This document shows, in pieces, positions 15,885 to 25,358 of a DNA stretch of 64,000 nucleotides. The position numbers and the translations under genes were made by a program. The DNA lies in contig NZ_CP064787.1 of assembly GCF_017094505.1 (NCBI RefSeq), positions 2,232,001 through 2,296,000 on the forward strand, in the 5' to 3' direction. Origin of the DNA: Halapricum desulfuricans. Lineage in GTDB: Archaea; Halobacteriota; Halobacteria; Halobacteriales; Haloarculaceae. Within the stretch, counting starts at the first letter, position 1, and every line of letters begins with the position of its first letter. The notes beneath the pieces are model-generated. The model was not told where the DNA came from. It saw only the letters and a list, made by a program, of their open reading frames with translations, and made no database searches.

Positions 15885-18032
15885 TCATTTGAACGGATAA
15901 TCTTCGCTCCAATATATTGATCCACTGACTTCTACAGGGAACCCATGATCCATAAAAAACTCCGCTCTATCTTCAGTTAGTAAATGCGGTTCGGACTCAT
16001 TACCCGATAGATAGCGTTTTACTGTCGTTCCTAACTTTGGTGTTACCATCGAGCCGATTCCATAGTTCTTCGATGGGTAAAATTGGAGACTCACAGACAT
16101 CCCTTCATCTGTGTAATCTACCTTCGCTAAATACGGGGATCCAGCTTGGCTCTCTACAATTTGTGCATTCCCATCGCCGACAATCAAGTAATGATTTCCG
16201 ACTATGCTCTTTCGCTCCAATAATTCTAGAGCTGAGAAGAGAGAAAAGCCACCATCAAGCAAATGAGCCAACATCTTCCCGAGATCCGTCGCTGTCTTGT
16301 TCAACAGGTCCGCGACAGTTACAATCCCGCCGATCGATCCCTTTTCGGCGAGCGCTCGGCCCTGTTCGTAGGACTTGCACGCGTTCAACAGGAACGCGCT
16401 GACGTTCACTTCCTCCAGCGTTCGGGCGTCGAGCCAGCCGTCACTGCACCGGATCCCTTCCTCGTCGACGTGGCCGATATAGTGGAAGAAATCGGCGTCG
16501 GTCGCCAGCACGTCTTCCATCTCGTCGGTCGTGAGCTCGTGTCGGATCGTGATGTCGAAATCGAGCCACTCTCGAGTCCCGTAAATCTCGGAGACGACGT
16601 TCTCGTCGGCCATCTCTTCTTCGTTGGAGACGACGATGACACTCGTTCGCGTGTCTTCCGAAGGCTGATATCGAAGCCGACGCATGAACGCTTCGGTGGT
16701 GAGCTTGCTGGCCCGGATCGGGACCCCGTCGCCAACGTACGCCTGTTCGATGCTGTCGGATTCCGGCGGTCGAAACACGTGCTCTTCGAACGGCCCGCTG
16801 GAACCAGACTGTGACGCCCGCGTCGAACGGATCAGCGTCGAGCGCGAGCTCTCTGAGCTCGGGCCGAAGAAGTCCTCAACCGTCGCTAGCCCGTCGTGAA
16901 CCGAACGCGACTCGATATCCGTTTCTGTTTGGGTCCTGATCTTGGCAAGATCGTTCGCCAAGAAGGGCAAGGTTTCGGCGTGCTCCGGTTTCGGAACGAC
17001 GTCGGCGGTGAGTTTCCACCGCGGGACGGCGTCCTCGATGTCCTCGAATGGGATCGACAGGTAGGTCCGGACCTGTGCTGCGGTCGGCTGGTCGTACAGC
17101 GCCTCGAAGTCAAGGTCGACAGCGTCTTCGACGACGTTTCGCTCATGTAAGTCGACCGTGTAGTACCCCTCAGTTCGGGTGACACAGTCCATGAGAAAGA
17201 CCTGTTCGAGCACCCGGGCGACGGTCGACTCGAAACCGCCGTCGGCAGTCAACGAGAATGTCTCTCCGTCTGCGTGTAACTGCGGCCGATCGCCCGGGAC
17301 GACTGTCGCGCCTAAGTAGTAGGCCAGTGATGTGATCGGATAGATGTAGTCTCGTTCCGGCGGAACTTCGATCCGAATACCAGTGTCAGGAACGTCGAGT
17401 ACGTCCGGGATATCGAGTTCCTCTCCGCGTTCGAGCAGTGGCGGGTGCCCTCGCAGCGTCGGGAACGATCGTTCAGAGGAAGTGGTTTTCAGCGCCGATC
17501 CGAACGCCGAGATCGCGGCCATCAAGTCCTCTGGATCATCCGTCGTCGTGATCGTCGCTGCCGGCTGTTCGTGCAGGGACCGGACACCGATCGACACACA
17601 GTCAGTCTCACCGAAGTCCAGCCGTATTCGGTCTTCTCCGGCGCTGACCCGTACACCACCCTCGACCGCAATGTAGAGTTTCATCTGGGCGGACGAAACT
17701 TCTAAATTGTACTTCCCCGGTGGAACTGCTATCGACTCTTCGTCAGTGCTTTGCGCGATCAGTTCACCGTCCATGTCCCGGACCCAAATGTCGACGAGGT
17801 ACGGCGTCTCGATTTCGGTCGTGCAGACGGATACGGCAGTGTCGACGGGGAAATAGAACTCGTCGGGGTTACCCGGCGTCGGTTCGACCGGAGCAGGCGT
17901 CAACAGCGTGAACTGCGAACCCTCAATCGGGTCGACGATGCGGACGCCGTCGAACAGCGGATGTGGCTGCACCTGCGGGTGCGTGCCGTCCGCCCCTGTC
18001 TGTCCGCCGTGTTCCGACCAGTTCGTAGTCAC
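15885..18032 (-). CDS. CHAT-domain (caspase-like) protease
   Basis: 715 residues from a GTG at 18032 preceded by GGGGAG; an in-frame ATG at 18134 would add 34 residues overlapping the upstream small ORF. The catalytic dyad is visible: FHYIGHV (H521) and LLNACKSYEQG (C552), with the CHAT block GGIVTVADLLNK after it. The N-terminal 450 residues are not recognised and probably sense or dock a partner. CHAT proteases cleave proteins in programmed-death and defence settings. The last ~125 codons (15885-16260) are clearly more AT-rich than the rest. Confidence 0.8.
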   Translation of the reverse strand: MTTNWSEHGGQTGADGTHPQVQPHPLFDGVRIVDPIEGSQFTLLTPAPVEPTPGNPDEFYFPVDTAVSVCTTEIETPYLVDIWVRDMDGELIAQSTDEESIAVPPGKYNLEVSSAQMKLYIAVEGGVRVSAGEDRIRLDFGETDCVSIGVRSLHEQPAATITTTDDPEDLMAAISAFGSALKTTSSERSFPTLRGHPPLLERGEELDIPDVLDVPDTGIRIEVPPERDYIYPITSLAYYLGATVVPGDRPQLHADGETFSLTADGGFESTVARVLEQVFLMDCVTRTEGYYTVDLHERNVVEDAVDLDFEALYDQPTAAQVRTYLSIPFEDIEDAVPRWKLTADVVPKPEHAETLPFLANDLAKIRTQTETDIESRSVHDGLATVEDFFGPSSESSRSTLIRSTRASQSGSSGPFEEHVFRPPESDSIEQAYVGDGVPIRASKLTTEAFMRRLRYQPSEDTRTSVIVVSNEEEMADENVVSEIYGTREWLDFDITIRHELTTDEMEDVLATDADFFHYIGHVDEEGIRCSDGWLDARTLEEVNVSAFLLNACKSYEQGRALAEKGSIGGIVTVADLLNKTATDLGKMLAHLLDGGFSLFSALELLERKSIVGNHYLIVGDGNAQIVESQAGSPYLAKVDYTDEGMSVSLQFYPSKNYGIGSMVTPKLGTTVKRYLSGNESEPHLLTEDRAEFFMDHGFPVEVSGSIYWSEDYPFK

Positions 18033-18048
18033 GATCGTCGCTCCCCTG

Positions 18049-18234
18049 TCATCCGCTCGCTGATTCCGTCTGTCTGTCGGTCCCGGCGATCTGCTCCCGA
18101 TAGCGCTCGTCGCTGCGTCCCATCGAGAGTACACGACTCACCGTCTCGCGGCGGATTCCATCGCACGTTTTGTACGTACGTGTGCGAATCAAAAACGCTG
18201 CCGGTGCCCACTCTATTGTCTGTTCATCAGACAC
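18049..18234 (-). CDS. 61-residue ORF upstream of the CHAT gene
   Basis: Starts MSDEQTIEWAPAAFL and ends 16 bases before the CHAT GTG. Contains a possible helix pair (GIRRETVSRVLS). Codon use is plausible but not strongly haloarchaeal. Listed because it lies in the position of a co-transcribed partner; it may be non-coding. Its start is next to the repeat at 18243. Confidence 0.35.
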   Translation of the reverse strand: MSDEQTIEWAPAAFLIRTRTYKTCDGIRRETVSRVLSMGRSDERYREQIAGTDRQTESASG

Positions 18235-18242
18235 AAACCTTG

Positions 18243-18324
18243 ATAGTGATTACTGTACCGATTTACCGGCACGACCGCATCACTTCGTGCGGTCGACCCG
18301 GAACGGACTTACAGAGATCACTCT
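18243..18324. repeat. MITE-like palindromic element, family 1, copy A
   Basis: 82 bp. Terminal inverted repeats AGTGATTACTGTA / TACAGAGATCACT (11 of 13 positions pair) enclose a central CGACCGCA/TGCGGTCG hairpin. Matches copies at 32823 and 41041 (inverted) and a degenerate one at 46580. Confidence 0.7.
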
Positions 18325-18350
18325 GAGACACTGCCGCCCCAATCAGACCC

Positions 18351-18999
18351 ATGCATACGGACAGCGACTCCTCGCATCAGAACCAGCCGCTAGAGACTGC
18401 CGGAACACCGCCCGAGGACGCCACGGCGGTGATGATTCCCCTTCACGGTCGAGGGGCGACAGCTCGATGTATCCTCCAGTTGCCCGATCAGTTCGACGTC
18501 GAGGGGTCGCGTATCTTGCCCCGCAGGCCGCCGGCAACACCTGGTATCCCGATCCGTTCACTGCGCCCGTCGAGCCCAACGAACCCGGGCGCACCTCCGC
18601 GCTGCGCGCGATCGACGACGCGACCGCCACGGCCGAAGCGGCCGGCGTAGCAAGGGATCGAATCGTGGTCCACGGTTTCTCAGAGGAGGCGTGTCTGGCC
18701 AGCGAATCCGTCGCCCGGAACCCTGATCGATACGGCGGACTCGTTGCACTGGGCGGTAGGCTCATCGGGGAATCGATCGCTCCCGACGAGTACGAGGGCG
18801 ATCTCGAGGGGACTCCGGTCTTCATAGGTGTAGCGATGGCGATCCCTACATCCCTGCTGAACGCGCCGACGAGCCTGCGGGCGTTTTCGAACGGCTCGGC
18901 GGGGACGTGACGAAGCGACTGTACGAGAGAATGGGTCACGGCATCAACGGCGACGAAATACAGTTCGTGTCCGAGTTGCTTGCCGGTCTCACCGACTGA
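18351..18999 (+). pseudogene. Phospholipase/carboxylesterase-family pseudogene
   Basis: The alpha/beta hydrolase is spread over three frames: 18351 to ~18506, ~18507 to ~18829, ~18830 to 18999. Each joint fits a single deleted base (a G in GAGGGG at 18501-18506; a T in GGTGT near 18829). The nucleophile elbow is GFSEEA instead of G-x-S-x-G, a further sign of decay. The C-terminal RLYERMGHGINGDEI and LLAGLTD are intact in the third frame. Haloarchaeal intact relatives are about 215 residues. Confidence 0.8.
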
Positions 19000-19002
19000 C
19001 AG

Positions 19003-20754
19003 TTACTCGTCGCGGGCGCCGACTGCGTCGCGATAGAGGACGGCGCGTTCGGCGTCGAGCGTGACGACAGTTCCGTCCTCGATGTCGTCAGGGACGTCGG
19101 CTTCGCCGATCATCGGGAGGTCCAGTTCGCGCGCCATGACGGCGGCGTGACTGCCGGTCACATCGCTCTCACTGCTGACGATGCCGCGGACGTGCTCGGC
19201 GTCACCGGTCAGTTCACCGCCGGATTCCTCGGAGATCACCGCGATCGCTCCTTCGGGCACAGTCGAGAGGTCGCCGTCCTCGACGCGGTGGAGTTCGCCC
19301 GTGACGAGTCCGCTGACGACGGCGGTCCCGGAGACGATGGTTTCGGCCGCGACGTGGATCTTCAGCATGTTCGAGGTTCCGATCCCGTCGAGCTCGGTCA
19401 TCATCCCCGACACGACGATGAGCGTATCACCGCTTCGCGCGATATCGGTTTCGAGCGCCGACTGGACTGAGTTCTGAATGATGGCGTCGGCCCCCTCAGT
19501 AGTGTAGGGGGTGGCGGTGGGGTGGATACCCCAGGAGAGGGCGAGTCGCCGCCGGACGCGATCGTTGGGCGTCGAGGCGATGATGGGGACGCCGGGGCGG
19601 AACTTGGCCATCTTCAGCGCGGAGTGGCCCGACTCGCTGGCGGCGACGATCGCGGAGGCGTCGACGTCCTCGGCGAGGAAGCGCGCGGCGTGGGCCAGCG
19701 CGTCGGCGCGAGTGTCCTCTGCGTCCGGGACGCGCTGGCCGCGGACGTTCTCGTACTCCTCGCTGTGTTCGACCTCTTCGACGATGCTGGCCATGGTGTC
19801 GACGACGCGTGCGGGGTGGTTGCCGATGGCGGTTTCGCCGGAGAGCATGACCGCGTCGGTGCCGTCCAGGACGGCGTTGGCGACGTCTGAGGCTTCGGCG
19901 CGGGTTGGGCGGCGGGCCTCGACCATCGAGTCGAGCATCTCAGTGGCGGTGATGACGGGCACGCCCGCCTCGTTGCACTTGCGAATGATCCGCTTTTGAT
20001 AGAGCGGAACGACTTCCAGCGGCAGTTCGACGCCGAGGTCGCCGCGGGCGACCATGACTCCGTAGGCTTCCTCGATGATGCTGTCGAGGTTCTGGACGGC
20101 GCCGGCGCGTTCGATTTTGGCGACGATGGGGATGTCGGCGCCGAACTCCTCGAGGGTGTCGGCGATTTCGCGGATGTCGGCGCCGTCCCGGACGAACGAG
20201 GCGGCGACCAGATCGACTTCCTCCTCGGCGGCGACTTTCAGTTCCTGGCGGTCTTTTTCCGTGACGGTCGGCAGGCCGAGTTCCACGCCGGGGATGTTGA
20301 CGCCCTTGCGGGCCTGCAGTTTCCCGCCGTTTTCGACGCGGGCGTAGACGTCCGAGCCGTCGACGTCCTCGACGGTGGTTTCGATGCGGCCGTCATCGAG
20401 CAACACGCGGTCGCCCTCCTCGACGGCCGAAATGTCCAGCGAGAGCCCGACCGCCTCGGCAGTGGCGTCGTCGCCCTGGTAAAACCGGATTCGGGAGTCG
20501 GCTGCCAGGTGAACCGGCTCGTCGATGTCAGCGGTGCGGATCTCCGGGCCGGGGATGTCGTGCATGACCGCGACGGGGTGGTCGACCTGCTTGTCGACCT
20601 CCCGAACCCGGGCGATGGTCTCTCGCCGTTCCTCGGGCGAGCCGTGGCTGGCGTTGAGTCTGGCGACCGACATGCCGGCCTCCGCGAGGCCGGTGATCCC
20701 CTCCAGCGAATCCGAGGCCGGACCGAGCGTACAGACGATCTTGGCGTTACGCAT
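19003..20754 (-). CDS. pyk: Pyruvate kinase with C-terminal PEP-utilising mobile domain
   Basis: 583 residues; start MRNAKIVCTLGPAS at 20754. Core signatures: IPGPEIRT, KIERAGAVQNLD, MVARGDLGVELP, ATEMLDSM. Residues about 470-583 form an extra PEP-enzyme mobile domain (SHAAVMARELDLP), as in Geobacillus-type kinases. Makes pyruvate and ATP from PEP. The upstream 258 bases hold its promoter and nothing else I recognise. Confidence 0.95.
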   Translation of the reverse strand: MRNAKIVCTLGPASDSLEGITGLAEAGMSVARLNASHGSPEERRETIARVREVDKQVDHPVAVMHDIPGPEIRTADIDEPVHLAADSRIRFYQGDDATAEAVGLSLDISAVEEGDRVLLDDGRIETTVEDVDGSDVYARVENGGKLQARKGVNIPGVELGLPTVTEKDRQELKVAAEEEVDLVAASFVRDGADIREIADTLEEFGADIPIVAKIERAGAVQNLDSIIEEAYGVMVARGDLGVELPLEVVPLYQKRIIRKCNEAGVPVITATEMLDSMVEARRPTRAEASDVANAVLDGTDAVMLSGETAIGNHPARVVDTMASIVEEVEHSEEYENVRGQRVPDAEDTRADALAHAARFLAEDVDASAIVAASESGHSALKMAKFRPGVPIIASTPNDRVRRRLALSWGIHPTATPYTTEGADAIIQNSVQSALETDIARSGDTLIVVSGMMTELDGIGTSNMLKIHVAAETIVSGTAVVSGLVTGELHRVEDGDLSTVPEGAIAVISEESGGELTGDAEHVRGIVSSESDVTGSHAAVMARELDLPMIGEADVPDDIEDGTVVTLDAERAVLYRDAVGARDE

Positions 20755-21012
20755 CGCTGTTCCCCTCCAGGGCTGTCGAAAAGTCGGTGTCGTGTCCGTT
20801 ACGCATATCTCGAAACTGGACTCTCGGGGAATATCAAGCTTGTTAGAACGCTCTTGGTCTGAGGCAAGTGACCGTCTCGCACGGTTCCGGCAATCGATGC
20901 CGATATCGTGTCGGTAGTCACACGTTCCCGGAACAAGCCACCCGTTTTCATCACCGCCGACCGCGGCGCTGGTCAACAGTGCGTGACCCCCGCGAAAGCG
21001 GCAGACGAATCG

Positions 21013-21369
21013 ATGATTCGACTTCTGCTGTCCGACGCCAGCAGGAATCGCCTCACCGGCGAGCGCGGGTTCGGAACGACGCTCGTGATCGTCGGTGAGT
21101 CCGCTCTCGTGTCGATTCTGTTGCTTCCGCTGACGGCCGTCGGACTCGGTCTCGTCGTCCAGCAGGTCCCCGCAGACCCGGAGGCGGCCATCGACGCGAT
21201 GGAACGGATGCAAAACGGGACGACGCCGGTGTCGTTCGTCGTCGGGCTCACCAGAGGGCCCTGGGAGGCAGCGATCCAGGCTGCCGGAATCGCTACAGTC
21301 CACGAGATCCCGCTCGGGAAAGCCGCGCTCGTGACGTTCGGACTCGGCGTGATCGGGCTCTTGCTCTGA
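21013..21369 (+). CDS. Hypothetical two-helix membrane protein
   Basis: 118 residues from the ATG at 21013 (an upstream ATG at 20908 is less likely). Helices at about 19-43 and 95-117, with an amphipathic loop between. No family recognised. Lies between pyk and dcd; 55 bases to dcd. Confidence 0.5.
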   Translation: MIRLLLSDASRNRLTGERGFGTTLVIVGESALVSILLLPLTAVGLGLVVQQVPADPEAAIDAMERMQNGTTPVSFVVGLTRGPWEAAIQAAGIATVHEIPLGKAALVTFGLGVIGLLL

Positions 21370-21424
21370 GGGAGTACCGATGGCTTCCGGGACGCTTTAG
21401 ACGCCAGGGGTTCGGAGTACGCGT

Positions 21425-23449
21425 ATGATCCTCTCGGACGCGGACATTCTACGACGGCTGGAGAAGGGCGATCTGGTGATCGAGCCACTCGACGATCCGG
21501 ACATCCAGATCCAGCCCGCCAGCGTCGATCTCCGCCTGGGACGGGAGTTCCTGGAGTTTCAGCGAACGAACATCCCCAGTATTCATCCGAACAGCGAGCA
21601 GGAGGTCGAGGAGTACGTCGAGGAAACGGTCGTCGAAGAGGCAGAAGAGTTCATTCTCCATCCCGGCGATTTCGTGCTCGGCACGACACACGAGCGCGTC
21701 GAGATCCCGGACGATTTGATCGCCCACGTCGAGGGACGGTCGTCGCTGGGCCGGTTGGCGATCGTGGTCCACGCCTCACTCCCGTACGACGAGGAAGTGT
21801 TCCTGTGGACACCAGCGGATGGATTCGGGTTTTACGAGATAGGTGACGTCGTTGAAAACGAGCGCCCAGCGCGAGCTGTGGCATTCGATCCGAAGACGCT
21901 GCGGGTCAGTACGCACCGTGTTACCGATTACATTACGAACCCAACACAACGGATCTACCGAGTGACGCTCGACTCGGGACGACAGGTTCACGTCACGAAA
22001 GATCACAACCTGTTCACACTCGATAGAGACGGTGGCGTCACCCGTATCCCCAGTGAGGACGCTGAGGGAGCGCAGGTCATGGTCCCGAAGCAACTCCCTG
22101 GATCGCCGACCGAGCATCGTTCGATCGACGTTCTCGATCACGTCGAGCCGACGGAAACGACGTTATATGCCACAGACGGGTTCGGATTTGTCGATTCCGC
22201 GGGAATGGCACAGGGTTCGGAACGACATTACGATGCCAACGGAAGCGCGCCGATGGAAGCGGTACCGAAGATCACAATGCCAGACGATGTTGAAGTCGCG
22301 TTCCGACAGAGCGACTATCGTCTCCCGCGTGAACTCCCGCTGACCCGCGAATTCGGTTGGATGCTCGGGTTCTATATCGCGGAAGGGTCGGCTCGACGAA
22401 AGCAGATTCAGGTGGCAAACACCGAACGCCAGTATCTAAACCGATTCAGAGAGTTCTTCGCACAGTACGACGCGTCGATCTCGATTCGGCAAACGGATAA
22501 TCTCACTCGACTTACTGTCTGTTCGGCGCTCTGGTCTGCGGTTGTTCGTAGTCTTGCAGGGGCTGGCAGCGAGAAAACGATCCCCGAGTCGGCATTTGGT
22601 TGGCCCCGTGACACCCTCGAAGGGCTGCTTGAAGGGTTGCTCGATGGAGATGGGTGCCGTCGCGACGAGCGTGATACTTTCTACACTGCCAACGAGGAGC
22701 TGGCGAACAAGGTCATGTATCTCGCGGCTCGCCTTGGGAAGGTCGGCTCTCTCTACAGCAGGGAACGGAAACAATATATCGAGATGAGCGATGTCGAATG
22801 GGAGGGGGAAATGTGGAGCGTCGACGTGAGTGGTGAACGGCACAAACGGAGTCAGTACGTACCCGTCCCGAGTGACTATTTACGCGAGCTTCGGAAGAGA
22901 GCTGGACTCACGATGGACGAAGCAGCAGATCTGATGGGTTATTCGTCGAAGTCCAGCATTTCCAACGTCGAGAACGAGGAGTACGATACCATCAAGCGCG
23001 ATACGCTCCGTCGGTTCTGTGACGCGTACGGTGGAACTGGCGTCGAGACGACGCGATTGGATCAGATACTCGATGGTGGTGTTCGGTTCGAGGAAGTCGT
23101 ATCCGTAGAAGAGACAGAACGTGTCGAACCGACGTATGACCTCGAGGTCCAGCCCAACGGCGAGGCTATCGAGAACTTCCTTGGCGGGCGTGGCGGCGTA
23201 TTCCTCTCGAACACGGCCGGACTCTGCGACCCGGGATACAACGGCCAGATCACCCTCGAGCTGTCAAATCTCGGGACCGCTCCGGTGGCACTCTCGCCCG
23301 GGATGCGGATCTCGCAGCTGACGTTCACCGAGCTAAAATCGCCGGCCGAGCGACCATATGGCGAGGAGCGCGGATCGAAATATCAGGATCAGGAAGGGCC
23401 ACAGGCGTCGAAGATACAGGGCGATCGGGAGTTCGGAGGCGACCAATGA
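21425..23449 (+). CDS. dcd: dCTP deaminase interrupted by an intein
   Basis: 674 residues before splicing. Exteins 1-117 and 597-674 give a 195-residue Dcd: N-part [20 protein letters not shown] and [15 protein letters not shown]-part [17 protein letters not shown]. Dcd deaminates dCTP to dUTP. The intein splits the conserved [12 protein letters not shown] active-site stretch, so activity requires splicing. The last codons (EFGGDQ-stop) are repeated five times just downstream. Confidence 0.93.
   Translation: MILSDADILRRLEKGDLVIEPLDDPDIQIQPASVDLRLGREFLEFQRTNIPSIHPNSEQEVEEYVEETVVEEAEEFILHPGDFVLGTTHERVEIPDDLIAHVEGRSSLGRLAIVVHASLPYDEEVFLWTPADGFGFYEIGDVVENERPARAVAFDPKTLRVSTHRVTDYITNPTQRIYRVTLDSGRQVHVTKDHNLFTLDRDGGVTRIPSEDAEGAQVMVPKQLPGSPTEHRSIDVLDHVEPTETTLYATDGFGFVDSAGMAQGSERHYDANGSAPMEAVPKITMPDDVEVAFRQSDYRLPRELPLTREFGWMLGFYIAEGSARRKQIQVANTERQYLNRFREFFAQYDASISIRQTDNLTRLTVCSALWSAVVRSLAGAGSEKTIPESAFGWPRDTLEGLLEGLLDGDGCRRDERDTFYTANEELANKVMYLAARLGKVGSLYSRERKQYIEMSDVEWEGEMWSVDVSGERHKRSQYVPVPSDYLRELRKRAGLTMDEAADLMGYSSKSSISNVENEEYDTIKRDTLRRFCDAYGGTGVETTRLDQILDGGVRFEEVVSVEETERVEPTYDLEVQPNGEAIENFLGGRGGVFLSNTAGLCDPGYNGQITLELSNLGTAPVALSPGMRISQLTFTELKSPAERPYGEERGSKYQDQEGPQASKIQGDREFGGDQ
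21776..23212 (+). mobile_element. Dcd intein with LAGLIDADG endonuclease and XRE HTH
   Basis: 479 residues (118-596). Block [11 protein letters not shown] begins with Ser1; block B has T191-x2-H194 ([10 protein letters not shown]); LAGLIDADG motifs are LGFYIAEGS (314-322) and [10 protein letters not shown] (401-410). An XRE/Cro-type HTH at about 484-520 ([20 protein letters not shown]) sits between the endonuclease and the C-terminal block. It ends FLSN, with Ser in place of the usual penultimate His, and the +1 extein residue is Thr. Confidence 0.9.
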
Positions 23450-23759
23450 GCGGGCGCGAGCACTGCGAGCGACCGAGAGTCTCGCCGAGAAACGACGTGG
23501 AGTTCGGAGGCGACCAATGAGCCGAGTCTCGTCTCGCGGAGATGTCGCCGAGAAGCGACGTGGAGTTCGGAGGCGACCAATGAGCCGAGTCTCGTCTCGC
23601 GGAGATGTCGCCGAGAAGCGACGTGGAGTTCGGAGGCGACCAATGAGCGGGCGCGAGCACTGCGAGCGACCGAGAGTCTCGTCGAGAAACGACGTGGAGT
23701 TCGGAGGCGACCAATGAGCGGGCGCGAGCACTGCGAGCGGCCGATCAGCAGAGGTGACC
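23428..23759. repeat. Tandem repeat of the dcd 3' end (five units)
   Basis: Units start at 23428, 23499, 23562, 23625 and 23696, with lengths 71, 63, 63, 71 bp and a partial fifth. Every unit begins GGAGTTCGGAGGCGACCAAT and so repeats the final codons and stop of dcd. Units 2 and 3 are near-identical to each other, as are 1 and 4. There are no unique spacers, so it is not CRISPR. Confidence 0.9.
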
Positions 23760-23763
23760 AGTA

Positions 23764-24660
23764 GTGCGGTTCATCGAAGAAGTCGTCGTCGAGGAGTTCC
23801 TCCCGACGTTCCGATCGCTGCTGGCGGAGGCGCTGCGCGAGCGCGGGCTGACCCAGAGCGAGGTCGCCGACCTGCTGGGGATCAGCCAGAGCGCCGTCTC
23901 GAAGTACGTCCACGGCGAGGTTGCGCGCAACGAGCGACTGCTCGAGGACGACCGGCTGTCGGAACTCGTCGAGCAGCTGGCCGACGGGCTGGCCGCCGGC
24001 GAGATGACGTCCGTCCAGGCGCTGGTCGAGGCAGAAGTGTTCGTCCGGCGACTCGAGCGCGGGGACCTGCTGGCGAAACTGCACGAGGAGTCGTTCCCGC
24101 CGCTGGCCGACTACGAGGACGAGTTCGACATCCACGACCCCGACAGCCAGCTCCGGCAGACCGAACGCGTACGCTCGTCGCTGCGGCGCGGCCTGCGCGT
24201 CCTCGAGAACACGAGCGGGTTCGCGGGGTTGATCCCGGCAGTGGGATCGAATCTCGTGGAGTGTCTGCCGGACGCCGAGGGGATCGACGACGTGGCCGCC
24301 GTGCCGGGCCGGATCCTCGACCTGAAGGGGCGGGCGCACGTCCCCGGCGAACCGGAGTTCGGCGTGAGCGAGCACGTCGCCGGCGTGTTACTCGCCGCCA
24401 GGACGGCCGGAAACGACGCCCGGGCGGCGCTGAACGTCAGGTACGACCCGGAGACGATCGAACGACTCGAAGCGCAAGGGCTGACGACCGCACAGTTCGA
24501 CGTCGAAAGCGAAACCGGGGCGGCGATCAGGGACGCGCTGGCCGAGACCCCCGACGCGGACGTGCTCTATCAGACCGGCGGGTTCGGCGTCGAGCCGGTC
24601 GTGTACGTCCTCGGCCCGGACGCGCCGACCGTCGCCGGAGTCGTCCGGGATCTCGTCTGA
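23764..24660 (+). CDS. thiR: Thiamine-responsive regulator: HTH + ThiN domain
   Basis: 298 residues from a GTG at 23764. N-terminal XRE HTH (about 24-50: LTQSEVADLLGISQSAVSKYV) and C-terminal ThiN domain (about 120-298, thiamine-phosphate-synthase-like: NTSGFAGLIPAVGSNL, PGRILDLKGRAHVPGEPEFG). The archaeal ThiR family represses thiamine genes when thiamine phosphate is bound. Overlaps no gene; stop meets the methyltransferase start by 1 base gap. Confidence 0.9.
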   Translation: MRFIEEVVVEEFLPTFRSLLAEALRERGLTQSEVADLLGISQSAVSKYVHGEVARNERLLEDDRLSELVEQLADGLAAGEMTSVQALVEAEVFVRRLERGDLLAKLHEESFPPLADYEDEFDIHDPDSQLRQTERVRSSLRRGLRVLENTSGFAGLIPAVGSNLVECLPDAEGIDDVAAVPGRILDLKGRAHVPGEPEFGVSEHVAGVLLAARTAGNDARAALNVRYDPETIERLEAQGLTTAQFDVESETGAAIRDALAETPDADVLYQTGGFGVEPVVYVLGPDAPTVAGVVRDLV

Positions 24661-24661
24661 G

Positions 24662-25330
24662 ATGGGCAGCGACGACGCGACCCGTGTCGCCGACTTCTAC
24701 GAGAGACTGGCCGAGTGGTACGATCCCCTCGCGACCGCGCCGGTGGTCCGTGGCTGGCGGGCGATGGCGGCGGACGAACTGGCGCTGTCGCCCGGCGATA
24801 CCGTCGTCGAGATGGGGTGTGGGACGGGCGCGAACCTCCCGTACCTGCGCGAGCGCGTCGGCCGCGAGGGACGCGTCGTCGGAGTCGACCTCACGCCGGG
24901 GATGCTCGAGCAGACCAGACGTCGCATCGAGCGCGCCGGCTGGCAAAACGTCTCGGCCTGTCGCGGCGACGCGGCCCGGCCGCCGGTCTCGGAAGCCGAC
25001 GCCGTGCTCGGGTCGTTCGTTGTCGGACTGTTCGACGAGCCCGCGACGGTCGTCGACCGATGGATCGATGTACTCCGACCGGGCGGTCGAATCGCGATCC
25101 TGGAAGCGACTCGAAGCGATCGTACGGTTGCCGCCCCGCTGAACCTCGCGTTCCGGCTGTTTCTGCGGTTCTCCTCGCCGGGCGGCTGGACGCGATGGCG
25201 CTCGCCGGCCGCGGAACTCGATCGAAAAGTCACCGCGGCACAGGAAGTCGTCGCAACGCGGACCGTCGAGCGGCGGTATCGAACCGCCGGATGCGGACTC
25301 GTTTCGGCCACGTCCGGCCGATCGGAGTGA
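24662..25330 (+). CDS. Class I SAM-dependent methyltransferase
   Basis: 222 residues. SAM motif VVEMGCGTGANLPYL at about 47-61, acidic strand VVGVDLTPGML, and PP-type loop RPGGRIAILE. Resembles UbiE/menaquinone-type or phospholipid methyltransferases; the substrate is not readable. Starts 2 bases after thiR, so it is in the same operon. Confidence 0.85.
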   Translation: MGSDDATRVADFYERLAEWYDPLATAPVVRGWRAMAADELALSPGDTVVEMGCGTGANLPYLRERVGREGRVVGVDLTPGMLEQTRRRIERAGWQNVSACRGDAARPPVSEADAVLGSFVVGLFDEPATVVDRWIDVLRPGGRIAILEATRSDRTVAAPLNLAFRLFLRFSSPGGWTRWRSPAAELDRKVTAAQEVVATRTVERRYRTAGCGLVSATSGRSE

Positions 25331-25358
25331 CACTCCCGGTTCCGGTCGCGCTTCGGAA

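Noticed and set aside
23428-23759. CRISPR array
   Set aside because: Units are contiguous copies with no unique spacers and contain the dcd 3' end.
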